Of a stretch of 64,000 bases of DNA, positions 43,286-55,965 are shown piece after piece. This stretch comes from Psococerastis gibbosa (Eukaryota; Arthropoda; Insecta; Psocodea; Psocidae): positions 2,728,001-2,792,000 of the forward strand of contig OZ020485.1 of assembly GCA_963971405.1 (NCBI GenBank). The letters run 5' to 3'. A program made the translations under genes and the position numbers. Numbering within the stretch: the stretch's first letter is position 1; every line of letters starts with the position of its first letter. Under the pieces are notes generated by a model. It was not told the origin of the DNA, did no database searches, and saw only the letters and a program-made list of their open reading frames with translations.

Positions 43286-43909
43286 ACTTCACATTTTTAA
43301 TCACATGTTAAGACTTTATAAAATTGCCATAGTATGCCCGCAGGTAGCCTATATGCCATAAGTGAGTACCAACGGCCACCAGGTTCCCCACTCTCCCTGT
43401 CGATATCTATAAGAACCCTGCAACGTTTCGGAAAAAGGGAGATAGCAAACTCTTTAACTGGACAAGCATAGCATCTGAATTTGAAACCCCGAGCCGGTCC
43501 AGGAGGCATAATTTGCATTGGATTTGGCTTTATGTTATGTGTCATATTGTCTCGCCAATTAGTGACTGGACGTCATACCATGAAATTTGTCCTTACTACG
43601 TTTACTATACATGCGTACAATGGTTATTATTGCTATATATTTATGTATTATTATAATTTTCAGGATGTTTCAATGTTGGTGATATTTGAGAAGGATCTGT
43701 AGAATCAGGAGGACCCATTACGCCATCCTGCACTTCAGTTTATTCAGGAGAAGCTGCGAGAAAAGTTGTATGTGCTGAAAAGGACTGGCACTTGTTAAAA
43801 TTCAGACCATCATTGTTATATATTTAAAATTAAATAACTAAGTCTGGAATGTAGAAACACACAGTTCATAAATTTTGCAATTGTACGAAGAAACCATCAA
43901 TCGCAATTT
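43286..43909. other. No gene seen
   Basis: Contains ttttcaggatgtttcaatg (about 43659), paralogous to the stretch at 8263. No stable coding. Confidence 0.35.
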
Positions 43910-44033
43910 TGTGCACGGGTTATACATACCTAATTTTATTGCTTTTATAACCAGAAATAAGAAAAGAATTTTGTTTCATTTCTTATTTCTGGGTATAAAA
44001 GCAATAAAATTAGGTATGTATAACCCGTGCACA
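43910..44033. repeat. Near-perfect 124 bp hairpin
   Basis: Arms of about 55 bp (tgtgcacgggttatacatac... and its exact inverse) around a loop of about 14 bp, with only one or two mismatches. No TIR-type ends or target duplication identified. Confidence 0.85.
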
Positions 44034-45774
44034 TTGTTCCTAATTTGCTGTTATATGTAAAAAATGGAAAAATTCCAATAAATGAAAATATATATATAAG
44101 AAGTGGACGTAGAGATAATTTATCTTATATGATTATGATGATTTTTAATATTTTCATCCGTTGATGGAAAAACTCGTAATCATGTCAGTTATCATTCATA
44201 ATTTTCAGCTCTATGGTTTCCAAGAAAATAATGTACTAGGCCTACTGCCTGAAAACATTTCCAGGCTTTTTTCTACTCATTGCTAAGCAACTCCGGGAAA
44301 ATATCACAATCCATAATTTTTAAGACCGCCATTAATTATACGCGAAAGTAAATAATGCTATGTACAAATTCTTATGAGTGTACGACCCGTGGGAAATTGA
44401 CAGTCCAAAATTTAATAGGCCTACTTATCTTTTATTTAATTCATAATAATAACCTTTATTTTCATTATATAAATGTAATGGGATAACTAAGCAAGTTATT
44501 AAAATATTAGTTCATTTAAGTAATTGTAGAAGACTACTTTAAGCATAATATACGATAATAGGGTATTATTAATTTTTTGTTTGTAGTTTTTTCATGTTAT
44601 CTATTTTATGAGAAATTTTAGCCCTCAATAAATTTTATGAAAAAGCTACAGTAGGTACCAATGAAGTAGTCTTCTGCAACTTAAAGAACCGGTCCGAGTT
44701 TACTCGAAAATGCTTTCCAATTTATCAAAATTTGTAGATAGAGAAAATGAGTAATTTCATAGTAAATAATTTTCCTATGGTTAAATTTCCGATGTGCCGG
44801 GGGGGGGGGGGGGGGGGGATTGTCCACCTGACGTCACTGGAGGTGAGGTAAATTCTAGATAGGTCCAACCAACACATTAACACAGAGCAATACTGGCAGG
44901 GCACGCAATGCGTTTGAGCGTGAATTTTCTATAATTTAAAAAAAAAAAAAATGTTTTGTACAAAACCAAATACTTTTCTGGGAAAGCAACCTGTCCGATT
45001 TCTTTACTCAACACCTAAAACATACCTGAAGGTAGAAATCATCGATAGATAGGTTTCGCAGAAAAATTATTTTTTAGTCATTTTTCATTAAAATTTAGTT
45101 TTTTTTTACCCCCAGAAGCAAACTATCAAGGGGCAAGCGACCCCCCGCATTTTATCAATATTAATAGCAACTACAATACATGTGAATTTAATAGAAATCG
45201 TTGGAGCCGTTTTTGGGAGATAATTTTTTTTAGAGGTTTTTTTGGAGTTTTTTGAGAATAAAACCCCCCCAAATTGAGTTAGCCCCAAATAAAAAAAACT
45301 ATCCCGAGGTTTAATAATTTTTGTGAACCTACATGCCGAATTTCATCAAAATCGACCGGGTAGTTTGCCCGGAAATCGACGCACAGACAGACATTTTGTA
45401 AAAAACACTTTTTTGGGTTCCTGGCACCTTAAAACGTGTAAAATTGTTGAAATCTCGGAATCGAAAATTTCGGCCGTCACAAAGCTTTCCTTATACTAGC
45501 CTACGTATAAATTGGAAAGCAATGAACATAATTTTTAATAACTTGAGAGTTAATTAAATAAAAAATTAGGACCGTATTAAATTTCGGGCTGCCAATTTCC
45601 TGCGGGACGTTAGGACGTAGGCTATACTCAGTAAAGCAAATATTTTCGATACGTGATCGCAATTTTTTAAACATACCTACTTGTTTACGTAATTACAATA
45701 TATATAGTATTTCAATGGGTTTCAACTTATTAAAGTTTAGACTAAAACCCTCATAAATAGGTTTCCTGCTTTTA
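44034..45774. other. Non-coding AT-rich region with poly-G and relic repeats
   Basis: Holds a 20-G tract (44799-44818), a 12-A run near 44940, and a stretch at 45480-45510 inversely related to repeat X 465-500 (gtataaggaaagctttgtga). I see no gene. Confidence 0.45.
44799..44818 (+). repeat. Poly-G tract (20)
   Basis: Twenty consecutive G, exceptional in this AT-rich window. Confidence 0.85.
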
Positions 45775-47240
45775 GTATTTAGGCTTTAGCTAGCTTCTTG
45801 GGCCCCTTTGATAGAGATACTTGATACTCCCCTAAGCAGCTGCACTTTTTCCTAGCTGGAAAAGGCAGTATGCACCTATAACTGATTAGTGAGGTAATTA
45901 TAGCTAGGCGATCGACACCAGGCCTACTATAAGTTGGTTCATGGTCTAGCTAATAATAATATAAGTAAAAGAACAATACCTATTATAGCCTCCCAAAATT
46001 CAGTTATGCAACCTAGGCCTTTAATTCTATCATGACTAGGCTACCTACGTAACCTAACTGAATTTACTATAGAATTGGATACGAATATGCACCTAATGTA
46101 ACTATTCGTGCCAAAAGACTCGTTAAAAAAGTTTTAAATGAGTTCAGTTGTGAAATCTAGTGGGTATAGCATCTTCTGATTTAGTAAGACCAGTAAGTCT
46201 GTCGAACATTGAAAAAGGGTAAACTTCCAAGGTCTCATACAAAAAAATTCAGCACCAATTTGATATCCTATGGTAAAAACATTGTATTTGACATCCGTCT
46301 ATTGCTATTTACAATACATGTGCTATTTTTTGGCCTGCTTAATAAGCATACTTTAGTTGTATTAATTTTCACTGTTTTAAAAGACCAACAAAATTGCGCG
46401 GATCTGTTCAAACTTTAATCTGTTGACACGATAGATAAGTAGATATCCTCAAATATAGGTTAACAACCGCGTCGGTCAACAAGGCAGAAGAAAAATCAAG
46501 AAAGGTAAGTTCTAATATAGTTTTGCATACTGTGTACTACTTAAATAGATTGTTTTTGTTGGCAGAGCTTAAATTAAGATATTATGCAGGTTAATTTGAC
46601 AAGATTTGTATGAATTTCTTCAATTAAGGGGGGTTGTATTTCATTGTATTTATTAAAAAGACGTGGCAGTAGCTTTTTTTAAATTAAAGCGGGAAGAATG
46701 TGGAGGGGCCACGTGACAGCTAGAACCACATCTTTTTCAAAATTAAAGCGGGAAGAACAGGTATTTTAGCACTCAGATTGACACTGGATTCCCATGCTCA
46801 CAATACGAACATGCCACCTCGTTTCAATTTTTGTACATAGGCCAATCAATAGCTTAATAATTTACTTGGCAATAATATCATTACTCCCTAGTTTTATATT
46901 AATTAGGCTAGGTCACTTTAATCATTTTAATGTCTTTCAATGAGCGGAAAGCGCATACCTGAAAAATATTTAATGTGCTGGCTTAACAGTACCGCATTAC
47001 TCTTACTATTATCTAACTAAAGGTGTAGCTTACTTCATTGTCTTCTTTGTTTTAGGAAAGAAAAAGGAGACACTGTGGAAGCTTAATATCAACTTACAAT
47101 ATTAAAACATCTTCATAAAATGAATAATAATGCACTAATCCAAATCCAACTTTTTGCTACTGAGATATACATTTTCGAAGTCAACGTGGTGCCACAGAAG
47201 ATGCCAACTGCAGATGGAACAATTTGGAAATCAGCGACGA
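45775..47240 (+). repeat. Duplicated block D, copy 2
   Basis: A colinear, diverged counterpart of 8740-9209 plus 13986-15400. It lacks the Gypsy element and so shows its empty site (gtgggtatagc, about 46153). It retains the donor-like site at 46505 and the acceptor-like site at 47055. Confidence 0.65.
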
Positions 47241-48650
47241 TCCATTAGCCTGGATTCTTCAGGTCCATTAAAATTTTGTCTAGTTTCGAATTTGTCTTTG
47301 TTTTTCATTCAGCCGGCCCTCCTTCCGTAGATATATGCTAATGCTATTCTCGGATAAATGCGTTTCTTTAATTAGTTTACAACACAAATGACTAACGATT
47401 TACCCTGATAATGTAATAGAGGGCTATTTCAAGCATTTTTAATTTTCAGCGTGCGACTTTTCCATGAATTTTACTATGTGTTAAATTTTATGCTCCAGTA
47501 ATTTTCATTAATTAAATTACAGCTCCAAAATTTAGAAATCCCTCATGATATTATGATATTAGGGTGTATGGAAGCCTTCTACACCTTTAGTCTACAATAC
47601 TATACCTAAAACTGACAGAAAAAATAAAGGCAAGTATAGGTAGTGTATGTAGTGTAATACGAATAAACATAATAGTCTCCTTAGCAACTTTGTAAAACTT
47701 GCTGTCATTCATTGTTAAAAATAAGTGTAATACGAGATAATCCATAATGGAAGAACATCCGGGTTCTAATGTTCTATTATTAAAATTATAGCGTTGATGA
47801 TATCTTTCAACTCAAAATAACGTACCAGCATGGAAAATACTACATTTTTACGTCCCAAATAATGCTTTTCTACATTTCCCGTCTGCTACAGTCTTTTTTT
47901 GCAGTTTTTCTCAGCTGGTCGCTCACGTTTACACTTGCTTTAACATAAGTAGCCCTGATTTATGAAATTAGGCGCTACTGACTTATGGCCTTCTTTACAC
48001 CAAGACCTAGATTAATAGCTGCAACGACGTTAGCGACAGTGTTGCTCACCGCCGCAATTACTTTTTCCTCCTGGATGATTCCTGAGGATTCCATGATCTT
48101 CTTTAGACATTTCCACAAGTTTTCAGCTGTATGTGTGATGCATCTATTTCTTTCGTTGCGATGTTAACGCAATGACGACAACCAACTGAAAAGAATTCAA
48201 AATAATTATGAAAACCATTGAAGTGAAAACCATTTCTGAAACGTTGGGCTCTGTGTGCACTAAGAATACAGCAATTTGCAGCCAAAATATATGACTCAAC
48301 ACATTAGGTATAGACCTACATAATACGTATTTCTGTAAAATTATTATAAATCGTTATTTAATCGCCCATTGAAGACAGATATTAAAATAAAGTGTAGGCC
48401 TATACGTTATAGACCTATTATACGTATATTTTGCAGCATAACCTACATAAAAATTTAATTATTTTTTTAAAAAGTTTATTATTCAGAGCTTACAGATCAG
48501 CAATCAGAAAAACGATGTGCACGTTTAATAAACTCTGCTGGAAACCATAGATTCGCTTTTGTAAAAAAAAAACTTTCCATAATGGATTTTACCATTTACC
48601 TAATTTTGAATAATCATGCATTCTTAATTTTTTAGTGCAAACGTTCAACT
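47241..48650. other. No gene seen; short R relic
   Basis: The stretch at 47665-47715 (cataatagtctccttagcaa, tttgtaaaac) matches repeat R. Otherwise non-coding. Confidence 0.4.
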
Positions 48651-48654
48651 AGGC

Positions 48655-48860
48655 GTGGCTTGCTAAAATACTACATTAGGTTACATAAAAAAATTGACTT
48701 TAAAATAATACCTTTAAATGCTGCAATATTGAATGAAACGTGTCTATGTCTAAATTGAGCTTGAGGTTGACTTGACTTGACGCTGGTGAAAACGGTTGTT
48801 CATCAAGTGCAAAGACGATTTGGTGGAAACAGAGTTGTAAAGAATCTATATGGACAACAA
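48655..48860 (+). repeat. Diverged paralogue of part of repeat X
   Basis: Resembles 49425-49600 (actttaaaataatacctt, gctgcaatattg, gagcttgagg, gctggtgaaaac). It sits about 770 bp upstream of that stretch. Confidence 0.6.
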
Positions 48861-49223
48861 TAGAACGCCTATACAGCGCCACATTGCTGTTCTGTGACAC
48901 GTCATCATCCAGCCAATAGATGTCAAACATCCAGTCTTTTTTCTGAAATCATAGAAAATACTACAATACATACTATAATCAACAAGAGCGTGCACTCATA
49001 ACTAGACTAACGCTCTTCCGATTTGGATGTTAATAGATTCGTGGCGGCTCATTCCTGCTTGGCTGATCCATAGGATAAGTGTGAAAAATGTTTTGCTCGT
49101 TTCACTATTGATTCCCAAGTTATTGCATAAGGGGGTTGGAACCCCATCGTAAAAAAAAAACAAGCCTTTTACTCGAGGAAATGTCAATTCTACAAAAATA
49201 TTATAGTAGGCTACATAAAACAC

Positions 49224-49430
49224 AGGACATGTAGAGTAGTGGTACAGACTTCAACAATCAACCGAAAGGTTGTGGGATCGAGTCCCAAACTTGCTAAGTT
49301 TTCTGGCCATGCTTCGGAGGGCATTTACAGCAGGTGATCCCGGGCCTTCCTAGTAAAGTGGAAGAGAGGGCCTTATAGCCCTAACTCCACTAGGCTAGTT
49401 CGGTAATAGTACAAAAAGTCAATATTATAA
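49224..49430 (+). repeat. SINE S1 with tRNA-like head
   Basis: Box A-like tagagtagtgg (49232-49242) and box B gatcgagtcc (49276-49285), about 45 bp apart, then the S1 body. Confidence 0.8.
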
Positions 49431-50328
49431 AAAATTAATTTTAAAATAATACCTTCGAATACTGCGATATTGCAGAAAACGTGTCCGATTTCTGCATCAG
49501 GCTTCATCGAGCTTGAGGGCGACGAACATAATGACTGCTCAAATGCTGGTGAAAACGATAGTTCTCCAGGCTGCAATCTGCAAAGAGGATTTGGTGTCAA
49601 CGTGAAAAGATCGAAAAAAATGTAACGTCCTTGAGCTTCTAGTGCTGTGTTCAGCTAAAGTTAAGTTAAATCTAGTGTGTTAAACTTTATACATTGAATC
49701 TTGGCTTTTCGCTTTCCTATCTATACGAAGGTAGTATAAGGAAAGCTTTGTGATGATTAAATTTTCGACGGATTTATACGTTTTGAGATCCCAGGTTTTT
49801 ATGCAATGCCTATTTGTCCGGCGGATAAGAAAGAAAGAAAATTGTCTTTACTTTTCATGTGGGCGAATTTAATTTTGGACCTTGGAATTTGACAAAGTTT
49901 TGTACGTAGGTTCACAAAAATCATATCTCGGGACCCTTTTTGGTAAAGTCTAGTTAAGCTACTCTGCGGTTCAAAAAGTCAAACAAAAATTGGTATAAAG
50001 TGGAAGGCAAAGTTTCCATTGGTAAGGTAATTTATATTTTAAGCATAGATTGTTATATTTGCATCACATGTTCCTTCTATCAAGTTGGTCATAAGCAATT
50101 AGTGCCTATACCTGCAATGCGAACTTTAGACATAAAATAGAATGTGAGTAAATAAGTACGCTTCGCCGACCTTAAATTCTGTGTTGTTGAAACTCAGAAG
50201 CGCCGCGCGCTTATTTAGAATCTCCAACTTCAGATTATGGATTGTCTATAGCCTTTGGTGCTGTATACAATACAATACGATAATTATTATATTTCCATAA
50301 AAAAGTCAAGTGACATTAACAATAATAT

Positions 50329-50970
50329 CAGGGTTACCAGATGTCCTCCTTTTTCGCCTTATTTAATAATGAAAAAAATCCTAGTTTAAATATTATTTGA
50401 TCAAAATTAGTCCATTTGCTTCACTGACACGCTAGAAAGTCTTTTATACATTCGAAGTAATGGAGGGTTGGAAATCGATGACAACAAACTGTTTGATCAG
50501 TTCCGATGCCTGCAAACCTTTGTGACTTGCCAAGAAGAAGGCTTTTTTGAACAATTGATGCATTTGCAATGGATGCAATTTTTTGACTGCACCAGTGAAT
50601 TAGAAAATTTTTCGGAGCTGTTAAAAATTTGTCAGTTCTTCTTCGCTATACTGGGATCCAACTCCACTCGAAAGAGTGTTTTCTCTTATAAATACTCAAT
50701 GGACTGACGAGAGGAATAAACTCTTGGTTGAGTCGGTGAAGGGAATTGTAGCTGTTAAGTACAATTAATTTTAAACATTTAAATTGTACTGATTTTTACA
50801 AATATATTTCTAGCAAACCGAATTTACTGAAAGAAATATCATCAAAAATGAAATACGAATAAAAATTATGTTAGTAGATATGTAAGTCTTCAATAAATGG
50901 GAATTTTTTGCGTATGTCCTCCTTTTTCATAAAATGTCCTCCTTTCCAAAAATTTGATCTGGTAACCCTG
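50329..50970 (+). mobile_element. hAT remnant, second copy
   Basis: Same 642 bp element and ataatat flanks as 1063-1704. Confidence 0.7.
50468..50769 (+). pseudogene. hAT transposase C-terminal fragment, second copy
   Basis: Same truncated, frameshifted relic as at 1202-1503, including QWTDERNKLL after the break. Confidence 0.6.
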
Positions 50971-52300
50971 ATAATATGCTGCAGGGCTCAGCCCGTGTGC
51001 AGCTTAAATTTGGAAAAAGCTTAATCTACGTGAATGTAAGTAAGTCAGTCTTCTTTGTATTCTTAAAAACGATGCATAACAAAATTATAGGATTTTGTTA
51101 GGGGTAGCTTTACTAGACTTTTACTAGCCTATGTTACTTATTTACAGCTACGTACTTAGCTTCTTTACGCCGTATATGCCATGTACGGTTACGGTTATAC
51201 TGTAGGAGCTTGTTTCACAATTTTCCTCTCAAACCTCCAGATGCCTGAGATCTGTCCGTAACCTGTTCTCTTACAGTACTCTCTCACTTCAGAGGCTTCG
51301 ACGCACCTTCTGCCTTTTGTGCTAAAGCCGTCCCAATACTCATTCCACATCACAAAGTCGCAAACCGACATGATTCTATTCTTCACAGCTTCTGCCACTA
51401 TGGCATGCATATATATACATTAAATTCAAATATAATTTTATTAAAATCCGTGTAAAATATTGAATCTTTTCTCTCAGTTTTTATTGCCCTTAATAAAATT
51501 TGAAAGTCTCAATCACTTAACCAGTTAACCAACACTCATTCAAAATGAAAGGTTTGTTTATGTTTTAGTTGCGGAATGCTAGTGCCATAGACAAAAAACT
51601 AATTCGTTAGGCTAGTGCGCTACAACAATTAAAATTTACTTAAAATTCATTTTTTCTGTTAGAAATATTAAATCCTTTTAGGAAATTATTGAATTTTCAA
51701 ATGCAATTTATGTTTTATAGTGAGAATAATAATAAAAGTAATAAGATAATTAGGTTTAAATTATCTAATTTAGTTTCTTTTGCCACGAAAATGCCCCCCT
51801 GAAGACAGGTGCCTCTTCCAAAACAGGCATAAATGAAGTAAAAAATGTGTATTATTTTATACGTAAAAATATACGTCAATAATTCATTAGACAATAGATA
51901 ATTAATAAATGTCTAGTTTGCATTTCAGAAATTGTTTTAAACTAATTTTCTAGGGAGAAAATAATGTTTTTATCAAACGATAGTCGAATGGGTCTATTGT
52001 AATGCGTACATAACAGGCTTTAAACACATTGAACGACCATACTTGATAGCTCCTTTATGCACATACTATATTTTTGCAGATAGAACCTTTTTGCACGTAC
52101 TTAATGTTTTCAAACTTTTCAAAGTTTTCAAATTGTTAGTATAGCTCATACATCAGTGCTTTGCTTATGATATGATGATTTGACCTGTTGTAGCAGCACA
52201 ACTACACAACACGAGGTAAAGAAAGGCACGGGCACGTGTTTTGGGTCCTCCCCCCGAAATATTTGCAGCGTACACTAGATAGAATGGAGTTTTAAATATA

Positions 52301-52486
52301 CAGTAGAATCCGGTTATAATGACATCGAAGGGAAAATAATTGACAAACATGGATGTCATACAAGACGTATAGTATACAATATAACTAGGTATATATATTG
52401 AAAACCTAACTATCTTCGTAATTCGTCATAATAGGCGGTTGGTCAATGTTCAATATAGACGGATTCTTAATAAACGGAATCTACTG
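52301..52486. mobile_element. pogo/Tigger-like MITE
   Basis: cagtagaatccggttataat at the left and the inverse of cagtagattccgtttattaa at the right, flanked by TA. 186 bp, non-coding. Confidence 0.65.
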
Positions 52487-52828
52487 TATTGAGGTTACAC
52501 CAATTTTAGGAAAACTCGTTGAAAGAGCGAGGGAAAACCATTGGCGTAAATAGGGGGGTCCTCCCCCGGATTTCTGGTGACAAATGGAGGCTAAAGGCGT
52601 AGTATCCACAATAACGAAAGGGAAATTAATTCTTGGTGTGCTTATTTCACCTGAAAGACTTAACAAAAATAAAAATAAACATATTGACCAAGTACTTTCA
52701 CAAAAAAAATATTACTCAAAAAGCTTAAAACCCCAATACTTCAGACCTGTTTTTTCAGACATTTTCTCCGGGCCCCCCGCAGTGATAGGTATATTTGTCG
52801 GTAAAATCTCAACTATACTGCTTGCAAA

Positions 52829-52998
52829 ATGCGTAAAACCTCACGAATTTGGGCCTATTTATAATTTTTTTTCCTCCGGGGGAGACCCCCGGGCCCCCCT
52901 TTCTCTAGGTTATAACATGCGCAAAAACCTTTGGGACCATTTATCAATTTTTTCTCCGGGGAGACCCCCGGGCCCCCCTGCCTCCAGGGTATAAAATG
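52829..52998 (+). repeat. GC-rich minisatellite, two units
   Basis: Units of 88 and 79 bp start at atgcg (52829, 52917). Each has an AT-rich half and a ctccgggggagaccccc-type hairpin core. A degenerate leading core lies near 52765. Confidence 0.75.
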
Positions 52999-53661
52999 TG
53001 TATTGGTTACTTATACCCTACTTGAAAGGTGAATGTATAGGTTCCAATTTTAGGCAAAATTCTCCCGCATCCTCCGAGGAAAATACCAAAATCCGCGTCT
53101 GGTACCACCATTCAAAACAGGTTCAGCAATTTGGCCGTCATGCATATATGTAGTATAATGAGACGACTAGGTCGCTGGGCGTTCCAGAAACAAAAGTTTA
53201 TTTTTTATTTTTTTTGTTTTACTCATTAAAAAACAATAAAATTTAAATAATAAAAAAGTCTTATAATTTGCTAGGCAGACTCCCCCCCCCCCAGAAATTT
53301 TGGAAATTTAGAAAATAGAGGAATATTAGCGAATTGGGCGAGCGAGGGAAAAGAGGGAAATTTTGAGTTGCCGCTGAGGGAAATGTGATGTATCGCAAGT
53401 GGAAACGCTGGTCAAATAAGAGAGATATTGAGGGAAATTTGAGGGAAAACTGGTAATAAGTCAATGATTAAAATAAACTAGCTGAAAATGGAAAAGTTAC
53501 AATAAATAATAAAAACACATAAAATTTGATAAATATGAATAAATTTCAAATTTTAGCTCGGATGTTATGAATTCTCAATTCTGATGCCAATACTGATGGC
53601 TTGGTGGGAATTTTAAAAACAGGAATACATCAGTGCTTTGCTTATGATATGTTGATTTGAC

Positions 53662-54698
53662 TAGAGGTGGGGCGTGACAGATATTTCCAGGAGCAACAGT
53701 GACCGGTGACAGTGACTCGACAGTCACTGATACAAATACTGGTGATTTCTGTCACTGGAGTGACTGCTTTTGATCCTGCTATCTAAGTAATCTTGGTACA
53801 TCTTGGTATGAGTAATCAAAAGTCACTGTCACTTCTCTTACTTGACAGTGATTTATACAAGTTACATAGACTTACTCGTTTCGCTTAACAATTAAAGTCG
53901 GTTATTCTTTTGTTTAGTTATGCTATGAAATGTAAGAAGTAGTAATATAGATAATATATACATACACAGTATATATATATATATAAACTAACAGCTAGCC
54001 AGTTATGGAGCAGTCACGGTGACAGCCTCGGGCATACCTTATGTTTAGCTTACGTGAGACGATCGGAAAGAATTTCGGGGAATTTCGCTTAGGCGCCCAT
54101 TCCATTGACCGGCTAGGGCTATTTCCAACAACGGTGACGTGGTAGCAGACATTCAAGACTTAGGTAGCGTTTCCACCGACCTCGCATTGCAGATTGCAAA
54201 TGACATTGAGGGAAATTAGAATTTTTCTTTTTATAGAAATCTATTAAAATGTTTGTACTTAACATATCCCATGACGCCATTTTTTAATTTTAGTTTGTTT
54301 GTTTGTGATTTTACTGTATGATCATTGATCAATTTTAACCATGGCATAGAGGAAAATAAACATTTCCGTCAATTCTGCAATGCGAGGTCGGTGGAAACAC
54401 CACCTAAGGCTTGAATGTCTGCTACCACGTCACCATTTTTGGAAATAGCCCTAGCCGGTCAATGGAATGGGCACCTTAAGACTGCCCAGTGCATGGGCTA
54501 AACCTGAGCGAGTTACTTGCTCTTGCATGCGACTATCAGAGTATTAATAACAAAGCTATTTAAAATATAGCCTAAATCGGTGACAGTGAGACAGTGACTC
54601 AAATCACCAGTATTTTTTTTGGGTAGGAACGGGTGGTTGTAGTGACCATCGCAGTCACGGTGATAAATCACAGTGACAGAAGTAACGCCCCACCTCTA
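53662..54698. mobile_element. Non-autonomous hAT element
   Basis: TIR tagaggtggggc, 8 bp duplication gatttgac (53654-53661 and 54699-54706). The empty site is in unit 1 (gatttgacc, about 52173). Subterminal cagtgac/gtcactg repeats are dense. No transposase. Confidence 0.9.
54092..54475. mobile_element. Harbinger-like MITE nested in the hAT element
   Basis: 384 bp. The TIRs start ggcgcccattccattgac, flanked by TTA on both sides, as for PIF/Harbinger. Contains ggtagcagacatt. Confidence 0.75.
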
Positions 54699-54726
54699 GA
54701 TTTGACTAGTTGTAGTAGCACAACTA

Positions 54727-55093
54727 GGGCTGAACTGCAGGCTACTAGTGGGGTCACAGGTGGCGGATAGTGAACGGCCATCAGATATGATGGTTAGCTG
54801 CGAATAAGATGAATAAGCAGTCCCCGACCAAGCAGTACCGAGTGGGGTCCGGTTAAAGATCCCCCACCTAGCTCCTTGGAGCTAGGGCATGGGCACCCTT
54901 TTGTCCATGGGAGATAAAAAGCTCCCTAAAGGCGGAAGAATTCAACAGAGGAGTCAACGGCATAAGGATGCAGAAGGCAACGGGAAACCACTGCATTAAA
55001 GGTCCTTCGGGGCATCCCTTGTACAATCATCATGAGCGATAGCTCAAATGATCGCCAATCTTCAACGTTGAAGGGGCACGAGAAGAAGAAGAA
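54727..55093 (+). mobile_element. Short target-primed retroposon with (GAA)n tail
   Basis: 367 bp flanked by the 12 bp duplication gtagcacaacta (54715-54726 and 55094-55105). It ends in gaagaagaagaa. No coding frame; probably a SINE-like or internally deleted LINE. Confidence 0.8.
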
Positions 55094-55200
55094 GTAGCAC
55101 AACTACACAACAACACGAGGTAAAGGCACAGGCACGTGTTTTGGGTCCTCCCCCCGAAATATTTGCAGCGTACACTAGATAGAATGGAGTTTTAAATATA

Positions 55201-55374
55201 CAGTAGAATCCGGTTATAATGACATCGAAGGGAATTGACAAACATGGATGTCATACAAGGCGAATAGTATACAATATACCTAGGTATATGTAATAAAAAC
55301 CAAACTTTCTTCATAATTCGTCATAATAGGCGGTTGGTCAATATAGACGGAGTCTTAATAAACGGATTCTACTG
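55201..55374. mobile_element. pogo/Tigger-like MITE, second copy
   Basis: Counterpart of 52301-52486 in Y unit 2. The right flanking TA has mutated to CA. Confidence 0.6.
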
Positions 55375-55700
55375 CATTGAGGTGACACCAATTTTAGGAA
55401 AACACGTTGAAAGAGCGAGGGAAAATCATTGGCGTAAATAGGGGGCTAAAGGCGTAGTATCCACAATAATGAAAGGGAAATTAATTCTTAATTGGTGTGC
55501 TTATTTCACCTGAAACACATAACAAAAATAAGAATAAACATATTGACCAAGTAATTTCACACAAAAAATATTACTCAAAAAGCTTAAAACCCCAATACTT
55601 CAGACCTATTTTTTCAAACTTTTTCTCCGGGGGAGACCCCCGGACCCCCCGCAGTAATAGGTTTATTTGTCGGTAAAATCTCAACTGTACTGCTTGCAAA

Positions 55701-55965
55701 ATGCGTAAAACCGCACGAATTTGGGCCTATTTATATTTTTTTTTCCTCCGGGGGAGGCCCCGGGCCCCCCTTTCTCCAGGGTACAACATGCGCAAAAACC
55801 TCACTGATTTGGGACCATTTATCAATTTTTTTTTCTCCGGGGAGAGCCCCGAACCCCCTTTCCTCCAGAGTATAATATGCGTAAAACCTCACTAATTTCG
55901 GCCTATTAATTATCAATTTTTTCTCCGGGGGAGACCCCCGTGCCCCCCTGCCTCCAGGGTATACC
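55701..55965 (+). repeat. GC-rich minisatellite, three units
   Basis: Units of 87, 89 and 89 bp start at 55701, 55788 and 55877. Y unit 1 has only two. Confidence 0.8.

Larger units (their letters stand above)
49224..52147 (+). repeat. Repeat X, copy B, uninterrupted
   Basis: Contains the S1 SINE (49224-49430), the hAT remnant (50329-50970), the unrecognised minus-strand frame (51195-51410) and the intact target of the 19.3 kb insertion (aaccaacac, 51530-51538). It ends at tatagctc. Confidence 0.9.
52148..53630 (+). repeat. Repeat Y, unit 1 of a tandem pair
   Basis: Begins and is followed by tacatcagtgctttgcttat (52147 and 53629), so two Y units stand in tandem. Non-coding. It includes a pogo-like MITE and a GC-rich minisatellite. 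Confidence 0.8.

Noticed and set aside
52584-52994. 136-residue plus-strand frame in repeat Y
   Set aside because: Runs through the GC-rich minisatellite and is not maintained in Y unit 2.
53690-54690. CRISPR-like array of cagtgac repeats
   Set aside because: Short irregular repeats inside a hAT element's subterminal regions; no fixed spacers, and the organism is eukaryotic.
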